Shown: one piece after another, positions 1 to 8,337 of the stretch
Layout: each line of letters begins with the position of its first letter
How positions within the stretch are numbered: the first letter of the stretch is position 1
Assembly (NCBI RefSeq): GCF_902859915.1
Contig: NZ_CADIKK010000009.1
Span: 62,001 to 126,000, forward strand
Origin: Paraburkholderia ultramafica
Lineage (GTDB): Bacteria; Pseudomonadota; Gammaproteobacteria; Burkholderiales; Burkholderiaceae
Length of the DNA: 64,000 nt
Direction: 5' to 3'
Notes under the pieces: model-generated
What the model was told of the DNA's origin: nothing
The model's input: the letters and a program-made list of their open reading frames with translations, nothing else
The model's database searches: none
Position numbers and translations under genes: made by a program

Positions 1-167
1 GTCATCATCGCGGGCGCGCGCGGGTCAACGGTGAAAATCGGTTCATGTTACCTCTCTTCTTGCGGCGCCCATCTCGAAAACGCGGGGGCGCGAAGCCGTG
101 CGCGCAGCGTCGGGGAGGCGTCCCCTCAAATCGGCAGCAGCCCCAGCATCGGCGCCAGCAGGACCAT

Positions 168-268
168 TACCCCGCCAGCGCGGCGCTCTGCACAACGATC
201 CGCGCGACGCGCAGTGCACCGCTTGCGCGGCCGGCGCGGGCAAAACGGGCGAGAACCGGCGTCGTCAT
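168..268 (-). pseudogene. possible decayed cidA-like gene (N-terminal remnant)
   Basis: Reading divergently from the LysR gene, an ATG at 268 opens a frame beginning MTTPVLARFARAG and continuing RVARIVVQSAALAG, which then stops. The next frame continues at once with VMVLLAPMLGLLPI and stops again. CidA/LrgA holin-like proteins have an N-terminal hydrophobic helix and then a conserved GM(I/V)LL...G(V/L) segment, so the two pieces look like a cidA with an internal deletion and frameshift near 170. CidR-type LysR genes are often divergent from cidAB, which supports this. No further CidA or CidB sequence could be read in 1–168. The resemblance is short and not certain. Confidence 0.35.
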
Positions 269-381
269 GGCAATCCCTGGATGACTTCGAATGAAAGTCA
301 GCATGGGTTGCACTGCAACATAAATATAATGACTTACAATCATTCAAATCATTCCAATCTGGAATTCTGGAACCCGAGATC
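269..381. promoter_or_regulatory. AT-rich divergent promoter region upstream of the LysR gene
   Basis: The 113 bp between the decayed cidA-like start (268) and the LysR GTG (382) contain an AT-rich stretch around 318–365 that contrasts with the GC-rich surroundings. This is the usual place for a LysR T-N11-A operator and two divergent promoters. No exact operator can be assigned by eye. Confidence 0.4.
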
Positions 382-1344
382 GTGGAACTACGTGCGCTGC
401 GGTATTTCGTCGAAGTGGTTCGCCAACAGAGTTTCACCGTCGCGGCCGAGCAGATGTTCGTCACGCAGCCGACCATCAGCAAGATGGTCAAGTCGCTGGA
501 AGACGAGATCGGCTCGCCGCTGTTGTTGCGCGACGGGCGCCAGATGGTGTTGACCGACGCCGGCCGGATCGTCTACCAGCGCGGTCAGGACGTGCTGGCG
601 GCGCACGCGCAATTGCAGGCCGAACTGAACGATCTCGACACGCTCGGCCGCGGCGAACTGACCATCGGCATTCCGCCGATGGGCGGTTCGCTGTTCACGC
701 CGGCCATCGCCGCGTTCCGCCAGCGTTATCCGAAGATCGAGCTGAAGCTGTTCGAGCAGGGTTCGCGCGCGATCGAAGCGGCGCTGATCAATGGCGGGCT
801 GGAGTTGGGTGGCGTGCTGCAACCGGTCGATCCGGAAAATATCGATGTGCTGCCGATGACGCGTCAACTGCTGTGGCTCGTCGCGCGTACAGGCTCGCGC
901 TGGGACCACTTGCACGAGGTGCCGCTCGCGCAACTCGTCAACGAACCGTTCGTGTTCTACGGCGAGAGCCTCGCGCTCAATGACGTGGTACTGAACGCGT
1001 GCCGCACGGCGGGGTTTGCGCCGACCATCGTCGGACGAAGCGGGCACTGGGATTTCATGGCGGCGTTGGTGCTGGCCGGCGTCGGCATAGCGCTGCTGCC
1101 GGCGCCATATTGCCGCCGTCTCGATCCCGCGCAGTTCACCTGCCTGCCGGTGGTGGAGCCGGAGATTCCGTGGGAAATGGCGATCGGCTGGCGGCGCAAT
1201 GGTTATCTGTCGCACGCCGCACGCGCGTGGCTCGAAGTCGCCCGCGAAGCGTTGCCCGGCCAGGCCGGCGACGATTTCATGCTGGGGCCGGGCATCGGCA
1301 TGACCGGCATGGCGGCGCCGACGCAGACGCCGTCCGCCGAATGA
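382..1344 (+). CDS. LysR-family transcriptional regulator, CidR/YwbI type
   Basis: A 320-residue LysR regulator with a GTG start. The N-terminal winged helix-turn-helix covers about residues 3–60 (FTVAAEQMFVTQPTISKMV), followed by a linker helix and a periplasmic-binding-protein-like effector domain from about residue 90 (GELTIGIPPMGGSLF). The sequence matches the CidR/YwbI subgroup along its length, including WDFMAALVLAGVGIALLP and the IPWEMAIGWRR...YLSHAARAWLE ending. CidR proteins activate holin-like cidABC genes in response to weak acids such as acetate. The upstream divergent gene appears decayed, so its present target is unclear. A hairpin after the stop separates it from the convergent OmpA-like gene. 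Confidence 0.85.
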   Translation: MELRALRYFVEVVRQQSFTVAAEQMFVTQPTISKMVKSLEDEIGSPLLLRDGRQMVLTDAGRIVYQRGQDVLAAHAQLQAELNDLDTLGRGELTIGIPPMGGSLFTPAIAAFRQRYPKIELKLFEQGSRAIEAALINGGLELGGVLQPVDPENIDVLPMTRQLLWLVARTGSRWDHLHEVPLAQLVNEPFVFYGESLALNDVVLNACRTAGFAPTIVGRSGHWDFMAALVLAGVGIALLPAPYCRRLDPAQFTCLPVVEPEIPWEMAIGWRRNGYLSHAARAWLEVAREALPGQAGDDFMLGPGIGMTGMAAPTQTPSAE

Positions 1345-1349
1345 CACAC

Positions 1350-1375
1350 TGCCGGCCGCAGCGAACCGGCCGGCA
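1350..1375. terminator. hairpin between convergent genes
   Basis: A perfect 8-bp inverted repeat (TGCCGGCC at 1350–1357 and GGCCGGCA at 1368–1375, 10-nt loop) lies between the convergent LysR (ends 1344) and OmpA-like (ends 1403) genes. There is no strong T-run on either side. The position suggests a shared terminator. Confidence 0.5.
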
Positions 1376-1402
1376 TCTCATACCCGCTCACCCAGCCGGG
1401 AA

Positions 1403-3139
1403 TTACTGCTGCGCGACGAACTCGATGCGACGGTTGGTGAATCGACCGCCAGCCGTGTCATTGCTCGTGACGGGATTCGCATCGCCGTAACCATGCGCGA
1501 TCAGCGAGCCGGCCGGCACGCCTGCCTTGACCAGATACGCGCGCACTGCCTGGGCGCGCTTCCTCGACAGTTGCAGATTGGCTTGCGCGCCGCCGACGTT
1601 ATCCGAATAGCCGGACACTTCGAGCCGCGCCGCCTTTCCGCTGTGCGCGCAGGCGTTCAACACCCGCGCCGACAGATTCAGATCTTCCACCGCCAAGGCC
1701 GGCACACGGGCGCTCGCGCTCGCGAAGTTGATCACCTGCAGGTTCAGCACCTTGACGATGTCGGCTGGCGCGCACGTGCTGTCGGGCGTGAGCCGGCCTT
1801 TGATCGCGTTGCGGAAGTTCTCGGTTGCGTCGGCGACGGCATGCGCGGCGTCGAACGAACCAATCTGATACGACGCGCCGAACAGCGACTTCAGCTTGTC
1901 GAGCCAGCCCAGCTTCGCGTCGGCTGCGCTGCCGCTGAGTTCGATGCGCGTGCCGGCCACTTTCACTTCCGCGCCCGGTAGTGTCATCAGCGGCAACAGG
2001 CCGTCGAGATGGGCGAGCCAATCGGCAGGCTTCACGTTCTGGTCGACCGTGATGTTCTGCACGAAGTTGTAGGCGCCCAGGCGCCTGGTCAGCTCGTCGA
2101 TGAGTTGCGTCTTTTCCGCTTCGCTGCCGACCGTGGCGGTGAGCGTCGGCTTGCCGGCTGCGTCGGTGGCTAAGGTGAGCTGGCTGTCCCTGGTCGGTGC
2201 GACCGCGGCGGCCGGGGTACTCACGGCGGCAGCGGCGCTGGCTTCGACGCTCGACGCGGCGACCGCGCCGGTCGCAACCGTGGCCGAAGCTACGGCCGGT
2301 GCGGAAGCAGGCTGCGCAGCGGCGGCCATTGTCGTGCTGGTGCGCGCGTCAGCCTGGTCATCGCTTTCCTCAATATGCCCGCCGCGCAGGAACAGAAAGG
2401 CCAGCACCGCCGCGATGACGGCGAGCAGCCACCAGAGCCACGCGTGCGACCGGCGCTCTTCGCGCTCCACCGCGTCCGCCGGCACCTGAACGGACGCGAG
2501 GGCTTCTGGCATCGGCGTGGCTGCGGGCGTCGGATGGTCGATGTGCGCGGAAACCGCTTTCAGCTGCGACAGAACGGTGCCGGCGAAAGCGCCGAGGCCG
2601 CTGCCCATGCCCAGCGCGGCCAGCAGACGGTCGTTCAGATACGGTGCAATGATTGGGAGCTGATGGCCCAGCAGAGTCGGCAACTGACCGACGTTGCTCT
2701 GACCTTCGAGAAAATGCCGCTTGAGCACACCGAACACCGTTGCGCCGACAATGCCCGTGATCGCATGCGTGGCGTGCGCCGACACGCCGGTTTGCGCGGC
2801 GACTTCGTCGCTGACCAGATCGACGCGGCGATCGAGCGCTCGTTCGAGCAAATGCCGCCCAACGCTTTCCAACTGGCTCACGCTGCTCGTGCTGCCGAGC
2901 AGCTGCGGCAACTGGTCGGCGATATGCCCATTCACCTCAGGCGAATGGATCGTGGCGAACAGTGAGCGCGCGCCGTCGAGCGTCGCGCTCTTCTGCATCA
3001 GGCCGGCAACGAGCGCCGGACCGGTGGTTGCCAACACCTTCCGGGTCGCGTCAGGCGGCAGCCCCAGGCGGGCTGCCAGTTGTTGCACGACACCGTCCGT
3101 CAGCACGGACTGAACCAACTGGATCAGATTGAGACTCAT
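1403..3139 (-). CDS. DUF937 and OmpA-domain envelope protein
   Basis: A 578-residue protein. I start it at the ATG at 3139 (MSLNLIQLV), which follows AAGGAAG; a longer frame exists upstream but lacks a good ribosome site. Residues 1–200 are a DUF937-like helical domain, 232–252 a single membrane helix (HAWLWWLLAVIAAVLAFLF), 260–330 an Ala/Ser/Thr-rich linker, and about 465–578 an OmpA-type peptidoglycan-binding domain with the typical GYSDNVG, QLSRKRAQAVRAYL and GYGDANP...N..GR..NRRIE motifs. It probably anchors an envelope component to peptidoglycan across the periplasm. Its precise role is unknown. It is monocistronic and convergent with the LysR gene. Confidence 0.85.
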   Translation of the reverse strand: MSLNLIQLVQSVLTDGVVQQLAARLGLPPDATRKVLATTGPALVAGLMQKSATLDGARSLFATIHSPEVNGHIADQLPQLLGSTSSVSQLESVGRHLLERALDRRVDLVSDEVAAQTGVSAHATHAITGIVGATVFGVLKRHFLEGQSNVGQLPTLLGHQLPIIAPYLNDRLLAALGMGSGLGAFAGTVLSQLKAVSAHIDHPTPAATPMPEALASVQVPADAVEREERRSHAWLWWLLAVIAAVLAFLFLRGGHIEESDDQADARTSTTMAAAAQPASAPAVASATVATGAVAASSVEASAAAAVSTPAAAVAPTRDSQLTLATDAAGKPTLTATVGSEAEKTQLIDELTRRLGAYNFVQNITVDQNVKPADWLAHLDGLLPLMTLPGAEVKVAGTRIELSGSAADAKLGWLDKLKSLFGASYQIGSFDAAHAVADATENFRNAIKGRLTPDSTCAPADIVKVLNLQVINFASASARVPALAVEDLNLSARVLNACAHSGKAARLEVSGYSDNVGGAQANLQLSRKRAQAVRAYLVKAGVPAGSLIAHGYGDANPVTSNDTAGGRFTNRRIEFVAQQ

Positions 3140-3309
3140 CGCTTCGCTTCCTTGAGATTCCGGACACGCCACCTGACGCGCTCTTTCCCGAGGCGCGATT
3201 ATAGGATTTGGGGAATCTCAAAATCGAAGCTGGACAATTTATGACAATTGACCGAAGTTGACCTAAATTTTCCTGGCTTAAGAATCAGATCGCAGCATTT
3301 TGATGTGCG

Positions 3310-4464
3310 TCAAGCAGCATTCGCCGCCATTCCGCCGGCGCCCACCTGCGTCGTCTTCAGCACCGTCGGCCCGTCGCGGCGGCTCGCCGCGATCAGATCG
3401 GCCGCGCGCTCGCCGATCATCACAGTCGGCGAATTGGTGTTGCCGCCGATCAGCGTCGTCATCACCGACGCATCGACAATCCGCAGCCCCGTCACGCCGC
3501 GCACCCGCAGTTGCGGATCGACCACCGAGCCCGCATCGCCGCCCATGCGGCAGGTCGCCACCGGGTGGTAGATCGTGTCCGCGTGCTCGGCGATGGTCCG
3601 GCGCAACTCCGCGTCCGACTGTCCCGCATGCGTGTACAGCTCGGTGCCGCCGTGCAGCGCGAGCGACGGCGCATCGAGAATGCGCCGCGCCATCTTCACG
3701 CCGTCCACCAGCAGATCGAGATCGCGTGCATCGCTGAAAAAACGCGGATCGATCACCGGCGCCGTGCGCGCATCGGCGCTCGCCAGCGTCACGGCGCCGC
3801 GGCTGTGCGGGCGCAACACGCACACATGCAGCGAATAACCGTGGCCCCAGTGCATGTGGCGGTTGTGATCGTCGACGATTGCCGCGCAGAAATGCAGTTG
3901 CAGATCGGGCCGCTCGAGCGTCGGGCGGCTCTTCAGGAAACCGCCCGCCTCGGCGACATTGCTCGACAGCATGCCGCGCCCATCGCGTATGAAGGTGACG
4001 AATTGCGGCAGCATCCGCGCAATGCCGCGCACCGAAAAGCCAGTCGGCTCGATCGACGACACCCGCTTGTTGATCGTGAAATCGACGTGATCAATCAGGT
4101 TCTGGCCGACCTCCGGCGCATCGTGCAGCACGGCAATGCCGAGCGATTGCAGATGCGCCGCCGGCCCGATGCCCGAGCACATCAGCAGTTGCGGCGAATT
4201 GAACGCGCCTGCCGCCAGCACCACCTCGGCGCGCGCTTCGAGCGTTTCGGTACGGCCGCCGCGCACGATCTCGACGCCGCTCGCGCGCTTGCCGTCGAAG
4301 GTTAGGCGCAGCACGGTCGCGTCGGCGATCGCCTGCAGATTGGGACGCGCGCGGTCGTAGATATAAGCGCGTGCAACGCTGCACCGGCGTCCGTCGCGCT
4401 GCGTCACCTGATAGAAGCCGACACCTTCCTGGCCCGCGTTGCTCGCGAACCCTGTCTCGTGCAC
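3310..4464 (-). pseudogene. N-terminally truncated GMC oxidoreductase (choline/alcohol dehydrogenase type)
   Basis: The readable 384 residues match the C-terminal two thirds of GMC flavoproteins: GVGFYQVTQRDGRRCS, AGAFNSPQLLMCSGIGP, GQNLIDHVD, and the active-site His/Asn pair in YHPVATCRMGGD and GGNTNSPTVMIGE. Family members have about 530–560 residues and begin with a GxGxxG FAD-binding fold followed by the flavin-attachment loop. Both are absent here, so about 165 N-terminal residues are missing. The frame begins at a chance GTG just before the family homology starts, and the 263 bp upstream contain no trace of the missing part. The product could not bind FAD normally. It was probably once functionally linked to the nearby aldehyde dehydrogenase. 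Confidence 0.8.
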
Positions 4465-4727
4465 ACTTGTCTACGTGCGTTTTACTGGCATTGTAGGGAG
4501 GGGAGCGTTCCGACGCTGCGGCGGCCTCACGCCAGAGCGATTACTCTAAACGGAAGGGCCGTCGCGACCCTATGATGACAGACGCGCGTGCGGCCGCCGG
4601 CCGGCCGCGCGCGGCATTCAAGCATGGCGCGGCGCGCGCCATCCTCCCAGCGTGCGGCATGACACGCGGCGATTAAACAGCACCCCGTCGATCAGACCGG
4701 CGAGCCTGCGGTGAACGGAGACAGCAG

Positions 4728-6422
4728 ATGGAACGGCATAGCTTCGGCCAGACTCACGACGTGACCAATCAGGCTCCGCAGTTGGCGGACTACAACCTGT
4801 TTTCCAGCGACGTCGCGTTGTCCGCGGCGCTCGAGCGCGACGGCGCCGGCTGGCATCGCGCCGCGCTGCTGCGGCACGGCGCGGCGCTCACCACGCCCGA
4901 CACGCTCGCGCTCGCCGACCTGGCGAACCGCCATACGCCCGAGTTGTTCACGCATAGCCCGCGCGGCGAGCGCATCGACGCGCTGGAGTTTCATCCTGCG
5001 TGGCATACGCTGCTCTCGCTGTTGCGCCGCGAGGGTCTGCACGCGTTGCCGTTCTCCGATCCGCAACGCGGCGCGATGGTCGCGCGCTGCGCCGGTTACT
5101 TTCTGCATGCGCAAATCGAGTCCGGTTCGCTGTGCCCGTTGACGATGACCTTCGCCAGCATTCCGGTGCTGCAGCGCGAACCCGCGCTGTTCGACACACT
5201 GCGCGACAAGCTCTACGCGCGCGAGCACGATCCGCGTGACTTGCCGCTCACGCAGAAAACTTCCGCGATGATCGGCATGGGCATGACCGAGAAACAAGGC
5301 GGCTCCGACGTGCGCAGCAATCAGACCTGCGCGCAGGCGATCGCCGCCGGCGGCCGTGGCGGCGCATACCGGCTCGTCGGCCATAAGTGGTTTTTCTCCG
5401 CACCGCAATGCGACGCCCATCTCGTGCTTGCGCGCACGCACGATCACACGGGCCTGTCGTGCTTCTACGTGCCACGCTTCGCACCCGACGGCAGCAAGAA
5501 CGCGGTGCAGATCCAGCGTCTGAAAGACAAGCTCGGCAATCGTTCGAATGCCAGCAGCGAAGTCGAGTTCCTCGACGCGTTCGGCATCATGATCGGCGAC
5601 GAAGGACGTGGCGTGCCGACCATCATCGAAATGGCCAACTACACGCGGCTCGATTGCGTGATCGGCAGCGCGGCGTTGATGCGCGCGGCGCTGGTGCAGG
5701 CGATCCACCATGCGCGCCATCGCAGCGCGTTCGGCCGGCAACTGGCCGATCAGCCGCTGATGCGCAACGTACTGGCCGATCTGGCGTTGGAGTCGGAAGC
5801 GGCGACGGTGCTGTTCATGCGTCTCGCGCGCGCGTTCGAGGCCTCCGCCGACGCGTCGTCCACCTCCCCCGCCGCTCTCGTCGAGCGCGCGTGGCGGCGC
5901 ATCGTCACGCCGGCGGCCAAGTACTGGGTCTGCAAACGCACGCTGGAATTCACCGGCGAGGCGATGGAAGTCTGGGGCGGCAACGGCTACGTCGAAACCG
6001 GTCCGATGGCGCGCTTCTATCGCGAAGCGCCGGTGAATTCGATCTGGGAAGGCTCCGGCAACGTGATGTGCCTCGACCTGCTGCGCGCGCTGGAGCGCGA
6101 GCCGGAAGCGGCGCAAGCGCTGTTCGCCGCGTGGCAGGCCGATGCGCAGGCGCATCCGCCGTTGCACGCCGCGCTCGGCAAGCTGGCCGCCGCGCTCAAC
6201 AGCCCGGCCGGGCAGCTCGAAGCTTCGGCGCGGCGGATCGCACAGCAGATCGTGCTGATTGCGCAGGCCACGCTGCTCGTCAAACACGCGCCCGCCGCTA
6301 TCGCCGACGCGTTCATCGCCACCCGTCTCGCCGATGGCTGCGGCGAAAGCGGCCGTGTGTACGGCACGCTGCCGGCCACGTTCGACCACGCGGCGATCAT
6401 CGAACGGGCTTTTCCAGCTTGA
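4728..6422 (+). CDS. aidB: AidB-like acyl-CoA dehydrogenase family protein
   Basis: A 564-residue protein with ATG after GGAGAC. It follows the AidB branch of the acyl-CoA dehydrogenase fold: N-terminal helical segment (about 1–180), the FAD-contacting MTEKQGGSDVRSN motif (about 183–196), a beta domain (GHKWFFSAPQCDAHLVLA), and a C-terminal helical domain with EFTGEAMEVWGGNGYVE and EAPVNSIWEGSGNVM. In E. coli AidB is a DNA-binding flavoprotein of the Ada alkylation response. In other species such proteins may act as ordinary acyl-CoA dehydrogenases. It lies 99 bp before the aldehyde dehydrogenase in the same direction, possibly co-transcribed. Confidence 0.85.
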   Translation: MERHSFGQTHDVTNQAPQLADYNLFSSDVALSAALERDGAGWHRAALLRHGAALTTPDTLALADLANRHTPELFTHSPRGERIDALEFHPAWHTLLSLLRREGLHALPFSDPQRGAMVARCAGYFLHAQIESGSLCPLTMTFASIPVLQREPALFDTLRDKLYAREHDPRDLPLTQKTSAMIGMGMTEKQGGSDVRSNQTCAQAIAAGGRGGAYRLVGHKWFFSAPQCDAHLVLARTHDHTGLSCFYVPRFAPDGSKNAVQIQRLKDKLGNRSNASSEVEFLDAFGIMIGDEGRGVPTIIEMANYTRLDCVIGSAALMRAALVQAIHHARHRSAFGRQLADQPLMRNVLADLALESEAATVLFMRLARAFEASADASSTSPAALVERAWRRIVTPAAKYWVCKRTLEFTGEAMEVWGGNGYVETGPMARFYREAPVNSIWEGSGNVMCLDLLRALEREPEAAQALFAAWQADAQAHPPLHAALGKLAAALNSPAGQLEASARRIAQQIVLIAQATLLVKHAPAAIADAFIATRLADGCGESGRVYGTLPATFDHAAIIERAFPA

Positions 6423-6521
6423 GATTCGGGCACACGTCCACGCACGGCCCAAAGCAGAATCCGCAAATCACAAATAAGCGCGATCCGACGCGCAACGCTA
6501 CCCATCAGGGAGTGGACATAC

Positions 6522-7940
6522 ATGAAGAACGATTTGCCGGAGGTCGCAGCGCTCGAAGCACTGCTGCGCGAGCAACGCGATGCTTACCTGCACGCGCCGT
6601 ATCCGTCATGGGACACGCGCGCCACGCATCTGCGAGCGTTGCGCAAAGTCATGCTCGACAATCGCGACGCGCTCGCCGACGCGATGAGCGCGGACTTCGG
6701 CAATCGCGCGAAACAGGAAGTGCTGCTTGCCGAGTTCCTGCTGGTGAAGGAGGAGATCGACGCCGCGCTCAGACACGGCAAGCGCTGGATGAAAGCGCAG
6801 CACCGCAGCACCAACAAATGGCTGCTGCCGGCGCGCGCGAAGGTCGTGCCGCAGCCGCTCGGCGTGATCGGCATCATCGTGCCGTGGAATTATCCGGTGC
6901 TGCTCGCCGTCGGGCCGCTGATCAGCGCGTTGACCGCTGGCAATCGCGCGATCATCAAGATGTCCGAATTGACGCCGCGCACGGCGGCGCTGTTCGAGCA
7001 GTTGATCGGCCAGACCTTCTCGCGCGATCACGTCGCGGTGGTCAACGGCGACGCGGCGCTTGCCGCCGCATTCAGCGCGCAACCGTTCGACCATTTACTG
7101 TTCACCGGCTCGACCAAGGTCGGCCATGAAGTGATGCGCGCGGCCGCCGAACATCTGACGCCGATCACGCTCGAACTCGGCGGCAAGTCTCCGGCGATCA
7201 TTGGCGTCCATACGCGCTTCGGCAACGCGGTGGACAACCTGATCGCCGGCAAGACGCTCAACGCGGGCCAGACCTGCGTCGCGCCGGACTACGTGCTGGT
7301 GCCGCGCGGCAAGGAGCAGGCATTCGTCGAACGGGCGCGCGCGCGGATGGCGAAGATGTACCCCGGCTTCGCGCACAACCCGGACTACACGTCGATCATT
7401 TCGGCGCGTCACTTCGAGCGGCTCGCACGTCTCGCCGACGAAGCCCAGGCCGCCGGCGCGCAACTGCACGCGCTCACCGACGCCGCGCCCGATCCGGCGA
7501 GCCGCCGCTTTCCGCTGATCGCCGTCACGAACGCGCCGCACGAATCCGCGTTGATGCAGGAGGAAATCTTCGGGCCGCTGCTGCCGATCGTCCCCTACGA
7601 CACGCTCGACGACGCGATCGCGTGGATCAACGCGCGCCCTCGTCCGCTGGCGCTGTATCTGTACGCCGACGATGCGCCCACAATCGAACGCGTGACCCAC
7701 GAAACGATTGCCGGCGGTATGGCGGTCAACGAAACGCTGATGCACCTGGCGTGCGAAAGCCTGCCGTTCGGTGGCGTCGGCGCGAGCGGGATGGGGGCTT
7801 ATCACGGCTATGAAGGCTTCGTGACCTTCTCGAAGATGAAACCGGTGCTGACCCAGGCGCGGCTGAACGCGCGCGGCTGGATCGCGCCGCCATACGGCAA
7901 GCGGGTCAACGCGCTGCTGAAGTTGATGATGCGCTTCTGA
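6522..7940 (+). CDS. calB: coniferyl-aldehyde-type NAD(P)-dependent aldehyde dehydrogenase
   Basis: A 472-residue class-3-like aldehyde dehydrogenase. Visible motifs are the substrate channel PWNYPVLL (about 125), the cofactor motif FTGSTKVG, the general-base glutamate in LELGGKSP, the catalytic cysteine in NAGQTCVAPDYVL, and EEIFGPLLP. The ending LPFGGVGASGMGAYHGYEGF matches the coniferyl aldehyde dehydrogenase group, which oxidises aromatic or long-chain aldehydes to acids. It is preceded by the AidB-like gene, and the truncated GMC dehydrogenase nearby would be its natural upstream partner (alcohol to aldehyde to acid). The exact substrate is not shown by sequence. Confidence 0.85.
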   Translation: MKNDLPEVAALEALLREQRDAYLHAPYPSWDTRATHLRALRKVMLDNRDALADAMSADFGNRAKQEVLLAEFLLVKEEIDAALRHGKRWMKAQHRSTNKWLLPARAKVVPQPLGVIGIIVPWNYPVLLAVGPLISALTAGNRAIIKMSELTPRTAALFEQLIGQTFSRDHVAVVNGDAALAAAFSAQPFDHLLFTGSTKVGHEVMRAAAEHLTPITLELGGKSPAIIGVHTRFGNAVDNLIAGKTLNAGQTCVAPDYVLVPRGKEQAFVERARARMAKMYPGFAHNPDYTSIISARHFERLARLADEAQAAGAQLHALTDAAPDPASRRFPLIAVTNAPHESALMQEEIFGPLLPIVPYDTLDDAIAWINARPRPLALYLYADDAPTIERVTHETIAGGMAVNETLMHLACESLPFGGVGASGMGAYHGYEGFVTFSKMKPVLTQARLNARGWIAPPYGKRVNALLKLMMRF

Positions 7941-8019
7941 CGGAATCGGACCGGCGGCGCACACGAGGCCGCTTAGCGCGCGCTCGAGCCGCCTTCGACT
8001 TCGGTGGCCACCACGTCGG

Positions 8020-8337
8020 TCACGTCCTGCGCGTCGGCAGCGCGCTGGCGCCGTGCGCCGGCTCATCCTCGGCGCCGCTTTCCAGCCGATGCAGCCACGC
8101 GAGCAATTCCGCCACCGCCTGATAAAGCTGCGGCGGGATTCGCGCGTCGAGGTCCACCTGCATCAGCAGCGAGACCATTTCGGGCGCCTCATGAACGTAC
8201 AGGCCGGCTTCTCTCGCCCGCTGCACGATCATCTCGGCCAGCAGCCCGTAGCCTTTGGCGACCACGCGCGGCGCGGGATCGTTGCTCTGGGCGTCGTAGA
8301 CGAGCGCGGCCGCGCTGCGGCGATGTTTGCGGCTCAT
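8020..8337 (-). CDS. FlhB C-terminal-domain-like protein (FlhX/YlqH type)
   Basis: This 105-residue protein matches only the cytoplasmic FlhB-CC fragment of the export-gate protein FlhB, i.e. the part after the autocleavage site: APRVVAKGYGLLAEMIVQRA and VDLDARIPPQLYQAVAELLAWL align with the C-terminus of the true FlhB at 46143–47366. It has no membrane helices and no NPTH motif; the equivalent place reads RRSAAALVYD. Family relatives (B. subtilis YlqH, epsilonproteobacterial FlhX) can replace cleaved FlhB-CC. Its ATG overlaps the stop of the preceding FliK-like gene by one base (TGATG), so the two are translationally coupled. Confidence 0.85.
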   Translation of the reverse strand: MSRKHRRSAAALVYDAQSNDPAPRVVAKGYGLLAEMIVQRAREAGLYVHEAPEMVSLLMQVDLDARIPPQLYQAVAELLAWLHRLESGAEDEPAHGASALPTRRT

